Positions 1 to 6,183 of a DNA stretch of 6,701 bases are shown here, one piece after another (within the stretch, counting starts at the first letter, position 1; each line of letters opens with the position of its first letter). Origin of the DNA: Betaproteobacteria bacterium (GTDB lineage: Bacteria > Pseudomonadota > Gammaproteobacteria > Burkholderiales > Casimicrobiaceae); NCBI GenBank assembly GCA_013298455.1, contig JAAFHR010000187.1, forward strand, positions 1 to 6,701, written 5' to 3'. The notes under the pieces are model-generated. The model made no database searches, had not been told where the DNA came from, and was given only the letters and a program-made list of their open reading frames with translations. Position numbers and translations under genes: made by a program.

Positions 1-1264
1 TTTTTAGATGAACTGAATCAACGAAGTGACTGATTTCCTTTTTGGAGAGTGTGCGCGGCGGATTGATGATCCAGATGGGGCGCAGCATCGGCGTGTTGAG
101 TGTGTTTTTCGAAGGCTCACCTCGGGATTCGGGCAGTGCGTTGCTGTTGTGATGGGGGGCGCTAAGTGATTGCGTGCCCATTCTTAGCTTGAGGAGATTG
201 AGTAGCGATTTCCAATCGCGATCAGTGTCGTGATGTCGCTCGAACAGATCAGTTTCAAAAAATCGCAACGAATCAATACGATCAACGCTCAGCTCGATTC
301 GAGACACTTCGTGAGCGATAGGATTTCGCTCTAAGCTTGCGTGAATTAAGCGCAGCCAATCGCTCGCTTTGTAGATCGGTTGCGCAGCGTCAACAGAGAG
401 CTCTGTTTGTTGAATCGTGCCTTGGCGAAACGTCCAATCGGTGCGCTGTGTGGCGGCGGCTCGGCCTTGTAGAAACTGCGCTTGGGTGTGCAGTAATTGC
501 TCGACACCGGGCATCCAATGCGTTGATTCACGTGCTAAATCCATGAATTCAACGTAATCATCGAAACGTGTCAAAGGTTGCCAAAACGCCAATACTTCAG
601 GGCGCTCACCGTAGGCTTGAGCGAGGGTGTTGATCGTTTCAATGCCAAACCGCTTAGCGATAGCGGCGCTAGGCAGTTTTCTGAGTGCGCCGAGGTGATG
701 CAAATTGAGTGCATGCCAATCGTCAATCAATGCCGCCGAGAAATCTGTGCAATCAAACGCTAAATCATCAAGCCATTCATTGATGTTCGCTTCGACCAAA
801 AGCTGTCGATGCGCCCGAGAAAGCCAACGTGCGCCAGAGGCCGTAGGTGCGAGCACCCCATGGCTGCGAACGCCGAGCTGCGACGCAGCAGCTTGCACTC
901 TAGTCAAGAGCGGCTCCGCACCCTGAAACAGCTTGATCGATGCGCTCACATCGAGCAATACACCGTAGCCCGATTGCACATGAATATTGGGGGTGAACGA
1001 GGCTAAATGCGCCGCCAATTGTTCGAGCAATGCCGTTTCACGCAAAGGCTCACGGGGTAATGTGATCAAGCCATCACACATGGCATGAGCCGTTGCCAAA
1101 TTGATGTGATTGTGTATGCCGATTTTGGCGGCTAAGCTGTTTCTTGCAACGATTTTGGTGCGTGCTGATTCCCGCTCATACACAACCACTGGCGCTGTTT
1201 CAACGAGCGATTTGGAAAACGCTTGCAGCGGTAGCGCGGGTAAATAAAGAGCAAGCCAGAGCAC
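1..1264 (-). CDS. imuB: ImuB, catalytically inactive Y-family polymerase-like protein (partial, C-terminus beyond the left edge)
   Basis: ImuB is a Y-family DNA polymerase homologue that does not polymerise itself. It links ImuA and the error-prone polymerase DnaE2 to the sliding clamp during SOS mutagenesis (family knowledge). The reverse strand reads open for 421 codons with no stop before the window edge. The start MLWLALYLP at GTG 1264 matches the usual ImuB N-terminus. GTG 1273, nine bases upstream, is a possible alternative with a slightly better placed GGG. The N-terminus lacks the catalytic Asp of active Y-family enzymes, and the second acidic motif is replaced by LLDVSASIKLF (103-113). 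A helix-hairpin-helix-like stretch follows around 185-230. ETDLF (337-341) resembles a beta-clamp-binding pentapeptide and is followed by W351 and LLNLLKLRMG, a typical ImuB pattern. RPIWIINPPR (395-404) matches the RPxWLLxxPR block near the family C-terminus, so perhaps 50-100 residues are missing. It lies 24 bases after imuA and is probably translated from the same mRNA. Family assignment is confident; the exact start is not. Confidence 0.9.
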   Translation of the reverse strand, partial: MLWLALYLPALPLQAFSKSLVETAPVVVYERESARTKIVARNSLAAKIGIHNHINLATAHAMCDGLITLPREPLRETALLEQLAAHLASFTPNIHVQSGYGVLLDVSASIKLFQGAEPLLTRVQAAASQLGVRSHGVLAPTASGARWLSRAHRQLLVEANINEWLDDLAFDCTDFSAALIDDWHALNLHHLGALRKLPSAAIAKRFGIETINTLAQAYGERPEVLAFWQPLTRFDDYVEFMDLARESTHWMPGVEQLLHTQAQFLQGRAAATQRTDWTFRQGTIQQTELSVDAAQPIYKASDWLRLIHASLERNPIAHEVSRIELSVDRIDSLRFFETDLFERHHDTDRDWKSLLNLLKLRMGTQSLSAPHHNSNALPESRGEPSKNTLNTPMLRPIWIINPPRTLSKKEISHFVDSVHLK

Positions 1265-1288
1265 GGTAATCACAATCAGCCCAGAGCG

Positions 1289-2140
1289 CTATTGCAGCGT
1301 GGTGCTGCTACGTCGGTAGGTCGGGTCGAAGCCATCCGCAGCGGTATTCGTTTCGCTACTGCGTGCATTGACTGCAAGGCCGTATTCAATGGCGTTTCGC
1401 AGCGATTTTTCAGCGCTCAACTGTGCGTATAGACGGCGCTGCACGGCGGTGCGATCAAGCGTAATCAGCGGCCGCGTGAGCAATCGACCGCGACACTTGA
1501 GAATTTGCAGCCGAATTTCGGCATCATCCGCCGCAAAGCCACAGCGTAACCAAGCCGGCGAGTGCTGCTGCATACAGGCATTGCTGCGGAAATGAATCAG
1601 CGTGGTGTCGGTGTTCAACATCGCTAATTGCAAGCGGCGCAGCACTTCGGGCGTACAACTCGTGCGGCTCCACAGCACCACCATGCCCGGCAGACCGGTT
1701 TTCAAAATTTGTTCGGTACACCATAGGTTTTCCTTTTGCTTTTTGTTGGAATGCGACGCCTCTGCTGCGTTAATTTGCGTGACGCGGCTCGGATCAATGC
1801 CCGCATCAAACAGCGCTGCAGCAAACAATTCATGCGGTGCACCAATGCAAATAATCTGACGTTTTTCTTGACTCAATCGCGCCATGGCGGGAAGCACCAA
1901 AGACATTTCGCCGCAGCCAACGCGATCTGTCATGATTTCCGTCATCGCGCCCACAGGCCAGCCGCGCCACGGTAAAAACGCATCAAGCACGGCGAAACTG
2001 CTGGCAACGCCGAGGGTCTTGTTTGAATCTTTGTCGGCGTAGTCCAACGCGTCGAAACCCAAGCGCACATGGGATTGCAGGCCAGGTTCGGCAGCAAAAA
2101 TTTGCGTTGCATTTAGTTGGTTTCTAAACAAAACATCCAT
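1289..2140 (-). CDS. imuA: ImuA, RecA-like SOS mutagenesis protein
   Basis: ImuA is a RecA-related accessory protein of the ImuA-ImuB-DnaE2 translesion mutasome, made during the SOS response (family knowledge). The protein has 283 residues. GWPVGAMTEI (60-69) matches the RecA-fold entry to the P-loop, but the following segment, TDRVGCGEMS (71-80), has Glu78 where a working Walker A has Lys, so ATP binding by this site is unlikely. LRRLQLAM (167-174), LHS-type strands around 181-185 and LQILKCRGRL (211-220) are typical ImuA blocks. The frame is open upstream to ATG 2548, which would give 419 residues, but that extension is a translation of REP-like repeats and overlaps the divergent TPR gene. 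Homology begins after ATG 2140, and a LexA box and promoter end directly there. Its stop TAG is in the same frame as imuB with no other stop between. First gene of the SOS operon. Confidence 0.92.
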   Translation of the reverse strand: MDVLFRNQLNATQIFAAEPGLQSHVRLGFDALDYADKDSNKTLGVASSFAVLDAFLPWRGWPVGAMTEIMTDRVGCGEMSLVLPAMARLSQEKRQIICIGAPHELFAAALFDAGIDPSRVTQINAAEASHSNKKQKENLWCTEQILKTGLPGMVVLWSRTSCTPEVLRRLQLAMLNTDTTLIHFRSNACMQQHSPAWLRCGFAADDAEIRLQILKCRGRLLTRPLITLDRTAVQRRLYAQLSAEKSLRNAIEYGLAVNARSSETNTAADGFDPTYRRSSTTLQ

Positions 2141-2160
2141 AACTGTGATTTTATACAGTA
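2141..2160 (-). promoter_or_regulatory. LexA (SOS) box upstream of imuA
   Basis: The minus strand reads TACTGTATAAAATCACAGTT, which contains CTGT-N8-ACAG and agrees with the E. coli-type consensus TACTGTATATATATACAGTA at 16 of 20 positions. It touches the imuA start codon and covers the predicted -10 element, so LexA binding would block RNA polymerase. imuA-imuB-dnaE2 cassettes are known LexA targets in many bacteria, which supports the call. Confidence 0.92.
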
Positions 2161-2178
2161 TTTTGTTTTGTTGTGCAA
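2150..2178 (-). promoter_or_regulatory. Sigma-70-like promoter of the imuA-imuB operon
   Basis: On the minus strand there is a -35 TTGCAC (2178-2173), a 17-base spacer and a -10 TATAAA (2155-2150). Transcription would begin near 2143, only about three bases before ATG 2140, which implies a leaderless or nearly leaderless mRNA with no room for a Shine-Dalgarno sequence. The -10 lies inside the LexA box. The -35 is two bases from the start of a REP-like repeat. The promoter is predicted from sequence only. Confidence 0.7.
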
Positions 2179-2180
2179 CC

Positions 2181-2278
2181 TGTAGGAGCGGTTCCACCGA
2201 GATAGTTTCGCATCCGAATCGCCGTGATGAAACGCACGAGGAATGCGGTGCGCCTATCGCGGTGGAACCGCTCCTACA
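2181..2278. repeat. Inverted pair of REP-like units (REPIN-like)
   Basis: The left arm 2181-2204 begins TGTAGGAGCGGTTCCACCG. The right arm 2255-2278 is its reverse complement with 23 of 24 bases matching. Each unit also contains its own small hairpin, GCGGT-TCC-ACCGC (imperfect by one base in the left unit). The roughly 50 bases between the arms include a further short pairing, CGCAT (2209-2213) with ATGCG (2243-2247). The layout is that of a REP doublet able to form a long hairpin. The TGTAGGAGCGG head is one I recall from dispersed intergenic repeats in several proteobacteria. Copy number in this genome is unknown. Confidence 0.85.
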
Positions 2279-2308
2279 TTGGGAGTTTGTTCCGGTTGCG
2301 CAGAAAAC

Positions 2309-2347
2309 CATCCCCACCCTAGCCCTTCCCTTGAAGGGGAGGGGACG
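2309..2347. repeat. Short palindromic GC-rich intergenic element
   Basis: The segment reads CCCCACCCTAGCCCTTCCC, then TTGAAGGGGAGGGGACGG. The core CCCTTCCCTT (2323-2332) and AAGGGGAGGG (2334-2343) form an inverted repeat with one mismatch around a single central base. I recall near-identical sequences as dispersed intergenic elements in beta- and gammaproteobacteria, but could not check this. It lies between the REP pair and the single REP unit. Confidence 0.55.
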
Positions 2348-2382
2348 GATCGGTGTAGCCGGGGAAGCGCATCGTCGGAGCC

Positions 2383-2405
2383 ATTCGCGGCAAGCCGCTC
2401 CTACA
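2383..2405 (-). repeat. Single REP-like unit
   Basis: On the minus strand the sequence starts TGTAGGAGCGGCTTGCCGCG. It shares the 11-base head TGTAGGAGCGG with both units of the neighbouring pair but has a different hairpin, GCGGC-TT-GCCGC. It is therefore a third member of the family, of another subtype, ending about 50 bases before the TPR gene. Confidence 0.75.
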
Positions 2406-2454
2406 GTCGCGTGCTCGGGGCAAAATACTTTCATCGTTATGAACGCAATCCCCC

Positions 2455-3348
2455 ATGTCAACCAACGAATTCGAGGCGCTGATTGAAACTGCTTGGAATG
2501 ATCATGCCGCTGAGCCTGCGGCGGTTGCTGCGCGGCTTCAAGCTTCACTGGCGTTCATCACCCAAGCCGCGCATATTGCGCCGTTTGCACGAATCACTAC
2601 GCACGTGTTTGGCGAGCATTTAGGTCAATGGCAGCATGGCGTTGCGCTGCTGCAAAAACTGTTTACGCTCTCAGTGTGGGACGAAGCAACGCATCGCGGT
2701 TTGCTGGAGCGAAACTTAGCTACGTTGCGCTACTGTGAGTCCGCAGACGCCACAGCAGAAAGTAGCGCCCTGCAAACGCTAAATCACGACGATCAAATTG
2801 CCGCGCTCGCAACGGCTGCGGCCTGCCTCGTTGGCGTAGGCCAAACCGCCCGCGCTATGACAACGTTCAACACCGCCATCGAACGCGCCGACAGTGGTCT
2901 CAGCAAGGATTCCCCTGCGCTTCGGGCCTTAGCCGTTGCAGGTAACAACATGGCTGCATCACTTGAAGAATTGCCGCAACGAGACGCCACGCAAAACATA
3001 ATGATGCTCAAAGCCGCCAATGCAGGCGTGCGCTTCTGGAAGCTCGCCGGAACATGGCTTGAAACCGAGCGTGCCTATTACCGGTTGGCTAACAGTTTGA
3101 TGGCCGCAGGGCAGCCCGATGAAGCAATCCGCGCGGCAGAGCGCTGCATTGCGGTGTGCGATGAAAACGCCGCGCCTGCGTTTGAAAAATTCTTTGGCCA
3201 TGCGATGAAAGCCATCGCAGCGCGAAGTGCAGGAGAGCGCGGCGTATTCGAGACTGCGCGAAGCGCCGCGCTTGCACACTTTGAGCTCGTACCGAACGAC
3301 GAAAGATCATGGTGCAAGCGCGAACTTGAGGCGTTAAATGCATCGTAA
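2455..3348 (+). CDS. TPR-like helical repeat protein of unknown function
   Basis: The 297-residue protein is rich in Ala and Leu and almost wholly helical in pattern. It has no signal peptide or membrane segment, so it is predicted to be cytoplasmic. At least two stretches look like tetratricopeptide repeats: 116-149 (ALATAAACLVGVGQTARAM onwards) and 203-236 (ERAYYRLANSLMAAGQPDEA onwards). GEHLGQWQHGVALLQKL (53-69) looks like part of another. Such repeats usually bind other proteins; no catalytic motif is visible. I do not recognise a named family, although similar hypothetical proteins with a short-repeat GEHLGxW motif seem familiar from Burkholderiales. Start ATG 2455 is the first usable in-frame start with family-like sequence after it, but there is no clear Shine-Dalgarno sequence. 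It is divergent from the SOS operon and convergent with the molybdenum hydroxylase operon, 50 bases away, so it appears to be transcribed alone. Confidence 0.8.
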   Translation: MSTNEFEALIETAWNDHAAEPAAVAARLQASLAFITQAAHIAPFARITTHVFGEHLGQWQHGVALLQKLFTLSVWDEATHRGLLERNLATLRYCESADATAESSALQTLNHDDQIAALATAAACLVGVGQTARAMTTFNTAIERADSGLSKDSPALRALAVAGNNMAASLEELPQRDATQNIMMLKAANAGVRFWKLAGTWLETERAYYRLANSLMAAGQPDEAIRAAERCIAVCDENAAPAFEKFFGHAMKAIAARSAGERGVFETARSAALAHFELVPNDERSWCKRELEALNAS

Positions 3349-3398
3349 CAATCACGTCCAGAGCTAGCGCTTCACACACACAAGCAAAACCCCCACCG

Positions 3399-5660
3399 CT
3401 ACGCCAACTTAAACGGCATCTCGCGTAGCGGTTTGCCGGTTGCGCGTCGCAGCGCATTGGCGAGCGCTGGTGCAAACGGCGGCAGACCCGGTTCACCCAC
3501 GCCTTTCGGCGGATCATTAGACGGCACGATATGCACGGCAATATTTGGCATATCGGTGATGCGCGGCATGGGGAAGTCGTGAAAATTGCTTTGCTGAACG
3601 ACGCCGTCTTTGAGTGTGATCGCGTGGTTTTCTTGGGTGGTGGCGAGTGCCATCAGCGCCGAGCCTTGGATTTGCGTTTCCACGGTACGCGGGTTGACGC
3701 AGAAATTGCAATGCAGAGAGGCGGTCACGGCACCGATCACCGGTTTGCCGTCTTTCACGCCCGCTTCGACGATGAAGGCAACAACTGATTCGAAGCTCTC
3801 ATGCATGGCCACTCCCCAGTGCATGCCGCTGGCGAGCTGCTTTTTGCCATAGCCAGATTTTTCAACCGCGAGTTGCAGCGTTTCTTTGTGGCGTTTGCCG
3901 CGCGCGTCGTCAGCGAGTAAGCCCATACGATAGGTCACAGGGTCTTTGTTGGATGCAGCCGCGATTTCGTCGAGCAAGGTTTCCATCACAAACGCCGTGT
4001 GTGTGGAGCCCACCGAGCGCCACCACAACACTGGCACGTTGATTTGTGGATGATGCACCGATAGCTGCATCGGAATCGAATAGGGCTCGCGCATGCCCTC
4101 CGTCGTGGTTCCGTCAACGCCTGCTTTCACCAAAAATGCTTCAAACGGCGAGCCCTTCAAGATGCTTTGCGAAACGATTTTGTGATCCCACGCCACAATC
4201 TTGCCCTCGTTGTCATAGCCGATCTCGGCTCGATGCAGCGTGAATGGGCGGTAGTAGCCGGCTTTGACATCGTCTTCGCGCGAATGCACCACTTTAATTG
4301 GCGCGCGCTTTCCCGTAGCGGCGTAGGCCTTGGCTACGTTGGTAGCCTCGATCACATATTCGCTCGTTGGCACGGCACGCCGGCCAAAACCGCCACCGGC
4401 CATTTGAACGTGAATGTTGACCTGATCGGGAGAGAGCCCCGTTGCTTTGGCAATCGCGGCGGCGTCCACGCCGGGCATTTGCGATGCGGTGTAGACGCTG
4501 CAGGCGTTGGCCTTCAGATCGACCGTGCAGGCCAGTGGCTCCATCTGCGCATGGTTCAGGTACGGAAAAACGAATTCAGCGGAAAGCTTTTTGGGGGCGT
4601 TGGCGAGCGCTGATAGATCGGCTTTGTACTGGTCACCCGGCGCTTGAAGGCCTGCGGTTTTTGCAAGCTCGCGGTATTGGGCGAGCAGGGCGGTGTTGTC
4701 GGCTTTGGCCACACCCGCGTTGTCCCATTCGAGTTTGATCGCATCGCGCCCGAGCTTGGCCGGCCAGTAGCCATCGGCAATCACGGCCACTCCCTTGGCA
4801 CCACGATCCAAATCTACGGGCAATACGGCGCGTACGCCTTTGACTTTGAGCGCAGCGCTCGCATCCATCGATTTCAGTTTGCCGCCAAACACAGGCGGTC
4901 GCAGCACCACAGCCGTGAGCATGCCAGGTAGCTTCACGTCGATACCGTATTTTTGCGAACCAGTAGCTTTTTCCTTGGACACCTTTAAAGACGTGGGCTT
5001 ACCGATGATTTTGAACGATTTTGGATCTTTCAAAACAACGCTCTCAGGCACCGATTCCTTGAGTGCTGCGTCAAAAAGCTGTCCGTAGCCCAAGCGCTTT
5101 CCGCCGCCGCTAACCACGCCGTTGGCGGCAGTGAGCGCTGTGGCGTCGAGCTTCCATTCTTTCGCTGCGGCGGCGATGAGCATGGCTCGCGTTCGGGCGC
5201 CGAGTTCTCGGTACTGGGTGTAGCTGTTTTTGATCGAGTTGGAGCCGCCCGTGAGGTGCATGCCCATGGCGGGATCAACGTAGTTGCCGCGCTGATTGCC
5301 AAACGCGGTGTTCACCTTGCTCCAATCGGCGTCAAGCTCCTCGGCGCAGATCATGGCCAGCGCCGTTTCAATGCCCTGCCCCATATCCATGCGGTTACAG
5401 AGGATCGTGGTGGTGCCGTCTTTGGCGATGGTGATGAAAGCGGCGGGTTGCTCGGTCGGCTTTTGGCCGGGCTTGGGCGCAGCCGCAGTGCTGCCCTGAG
5501 CGAGCGCGACGCCGGGCACGATGGCAATGCCAGCGGCACCGCCAACGCTCATTTTGATGAAGCTGCGGCGCGAGGCATTGGCCGCGGAGCCCAGAGCGAT
5601 GCCGTCAATGGCGGCGTCGAGCGATTGAATGTTGGAGGAGAGCATTTTTTCGATAAACAT
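3399..5660 (-). CDS. Molybdopterin-binding large subunit of an isoquinoline 1-oxidoreductase-type molybdenum hydroxylase (Tat-exported)
   Basis: This is the catalytic subunit of a two-part molybdenum hydroxylase of the xanthine dehydrogenase superfamily; such enzymes hydroxylate N-heterocycles or oxidise aldehydes with water as oxygen donor. The protein has 753 residues. A Tat signal SRRSFIK (30-36) followed by a hydrophobic stretch ending near VALAQ (51-55) predicts periplasmic export. A GQG segment (94-96) lies near the N-terminus, before the hammerhead-like domain (about 219-300), an order seen in IorB-type proteins and different from canonical xanthine dehydrogenases. AGGGFGRR (421-428) is the cofactor-binding loop, WRSVGSTHTAF (547-557) and CVNPRTVETQIQG (654-666) are family blocks, and Glu723 in GVGEPG is the expected catalytic base. 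ATG 5660 is preceded by AAGGGA (5673-5668); the open frame extends upstream into the small-subunit gene, but those residues are out-of-frame translation of it. The small subunit gene ends 11 bases before. The substrate cannot be told from sequence; an aldehyde is as likely as isoquinoline. Confidence 0.93.
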   Translation of the reverse strand: MFIEKMLSSNIQSLDAAIDGIALGSAANASRRSFIKMSVGGAAGIAIVPGVALAQGSTAAAPKPGQKPTEQPAAFITIAKDGTTTILCNRMDMGQGIETALAMICAEELDADWSKVNTAFGNQRGNYVDPAMGMHLTGGSNSIKNSYTQYRELGARTRAMLIAAAAKEWKLDATALTAANGVVSGGGKRLGYGQLFDAALKESVPESVVLKDPKSFKIIGKPTSLKVSKEKATGSQKYGIDVKLPGMLTAVVLRPPVFGGKLKSMDASAALKVKGVRAVLPVDLDRGAKGVAVIADGYWPAKLGRDAIKLEWDNAGVAKADNTALLAQYRELAKTAGLQAPGDQYKADLSALANAPKKLSAEFVFPYLNHAQMEPLACTVDLKANACSVYTASQMPGVDAAAIAKATGLSPDQVNIHVQMAGGGFGRRAVPTSEYVIEATNVAKAYAATGKRAPIKVVHSREDDVKAGYYRPFTLHRAEIGYDNEGKIVAWDHKIVSQSILKGSPFEAFLVKAGVDGTTTEGMREPYSIPMQLSVHHPQINVPVLWWRSVGSTHTAFVMETLLDEIAAASNKDPVTYRMGLLADDARGKRHKETLQLAVEKSGYGKKQLASGMHWGVAMHESFESVVAFIVEAGVKDGKPVIGAVTASLHCNFCVNPRTVETQIQGSALMALATTQENHAITLKDGVVQQSNFHDFPMPRITDMPNIAVHIVPSNDPPKGVGEPGLPPFAPALANALRRATGKPLREMPFKLA

Positions 5661-5667
5661 GGTGCAT

Positions 5668-5673
5668 TCCCTT
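5668..5673 (-). promoter_or_regulatory. Ribosome binding site of the large-subunit gene, overlapping the upstream stop codon
   Basis: AAGGGA on the minus strand lies seven bases before ATG 5660 and shares two bases with the TAA stop of the [2Fe-2S] subunit gene (5674-5672). This decides the start at 5660 and suggests translational coupling of the two subunits. Confidence 0.75.
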
Positions 5674-6130
5674 ATGCGATCGCCGTTGCAGCCGCTTTGA
5701 TCGCGGCGCGAACTCGGGTGTAGGTGCCGCAGCGACACAGATTGCCCGCCATTGCAGCATCGATCTCCGCATCGGTGGGTTTTTTCGTGCGCTTCAGAAG
5801 CGCGGTCGCTGACATCACTTGACCGCTTTGGCAGTAGCCACACTGCGCCACGTCATTGACGACCCACGCATCCTGAACCGCTTTACCGATCCGGTCTGCA
5901 TTGACGCCTTCAATCGTGGTGATGTTTTTACCCGCGACGGCTGAAATCGGCGTTGAACACGAGCGAATGGGTTGCCCATCCAGATGCACCGTACACGCGC
6001 CGCACAGCGCCATGCCGCAGCTGAATTTGGTACCCGTCATGTCTAGATTGTCCCGCAGCGCCCATAGCAGCGGCGTGCTGGGGTCGGCGTCAACGCTCGC
6101 CGGTTTGCCGTTCACTTGAAATCGAATCAT
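5672..6130 (-). CDS. [2Fe-2S] small subunit of an isoquinoline 1-oxidoreductase-type molybdenum hydroxylase
   Basis: This subunit carries two [2Fe-2S] clusters that pass electrons from the molybdenum site of its partner. The protein has 152 residues, normal for the family. The N-terminal ferredoxin-like domain has Cys38, Cys43, Cys46 and Cys58 (C-X4-C-X2-C-X11-C, in SCGMALCGACTVHLDG). The C-terminal helical domain has Cys97, Cys100, Cys132 and Cys134 (CGYC and CRCG), giving all eight ligands. There is no signal peptide of its own, so export would depend on the Tat signal of the large subunit after folding and assembly. ATG 6130 is preceded by AAAGGA with seven bases of spacing. It is the first gene of a two-gene operon; no FAD subunit, cytochrome c or XdhC-like maturation gene is adjacent in the window, so the electron acceptor and maturation factors must be encoded elsewhere. 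Confidence 0.95.
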   Translation of the reverse strand: MIRFQVNGKPASVDADPSTPLLWALRDNLDMTGTKFSCGMALCGACTVHLDGQPIRSCSTPISAVAGKNITTIEGVNADRIGKAVQDAWVVNDVAQCGYCQSGQVMSATALLKRTKKPTDAEIDAAMAGNLCRCGTYTRVRAAIKAAATAIA

Positions 6131-6137
6131 GACGGAG

Positions 6138-6143
6138 TCCTTT
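6138..6143 (-). promoter_or_regulatory. Ribosome binding site of the [2Fe-2S] subunit gene
   Basis: AAAGGA on the minus strand, seven bases before ATG 6130, supports this start. Confidence 0.7.
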
Positions 6144-6183
6144 CAAAAAATCTGAGAGTGCTGGGCGGGTGCCGTTAAACGCG

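Larger units (their letters stand above)
2141..2454. other. Divergent intergenic region between imuA and the TPR-like gene, filled with repeats
   Basis: This gene-free stretch of 314 bases holds the SOS promoter at its left end, then an inverted pair of REP-like units, a palindromic GC-rich element and a single REP-like unit. Open frames crossing it in several directions translate repeat sequence and are not credible genes. I could not pick out a convincing promoter or Shine-Dalgarno site for the plus-strand TPR gene in the last 50 bases. Confidence 0.8.

Noticed and set aside
337..1006. Several short plus-strand frames and one minus-strand frame across this stretch
   Set aside because: They lie opposite or out of frame with imuB, whose 421 codons read without a break and show family motifs throughout.
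2141..2548. Extension of the imuA frame to ATG 2548, giving a 419-residue protein
   Set aside because: The extra 136 residues translate REP-like repeats and the promoter, overlap the divergent TPR gene by 94 bases, and lack ImuA homology.
3349..3398. A terminator between the convergent TPR and large-subunit genes
   Set aside because: The 50 bases contain only short palindromic bits (AGCGCT, a CA repeat) and a CCCCC run, with no stem followed by a T run in either direction.
3089..5723. Frames of 100-155 codons within and opposite the TPR and molybdenum hydroxylase genes (for example 3089-3541, 4167-4613 and 5256-5723)
   Set aside because: Their products have no recognisable domains, are low in complexity or rich in Arg, Cys and Ala as shadows usually are, and lie over well supported genes.
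5661..5843. Extension of the large-subunit frame to ATG 5843, giving 814 residues
   Set aside because: The added sequence is an out-of-frame reading of the [2Fe-2S] subunit gene, and the Shine-Dalgarno site and family length support ATG 5660.
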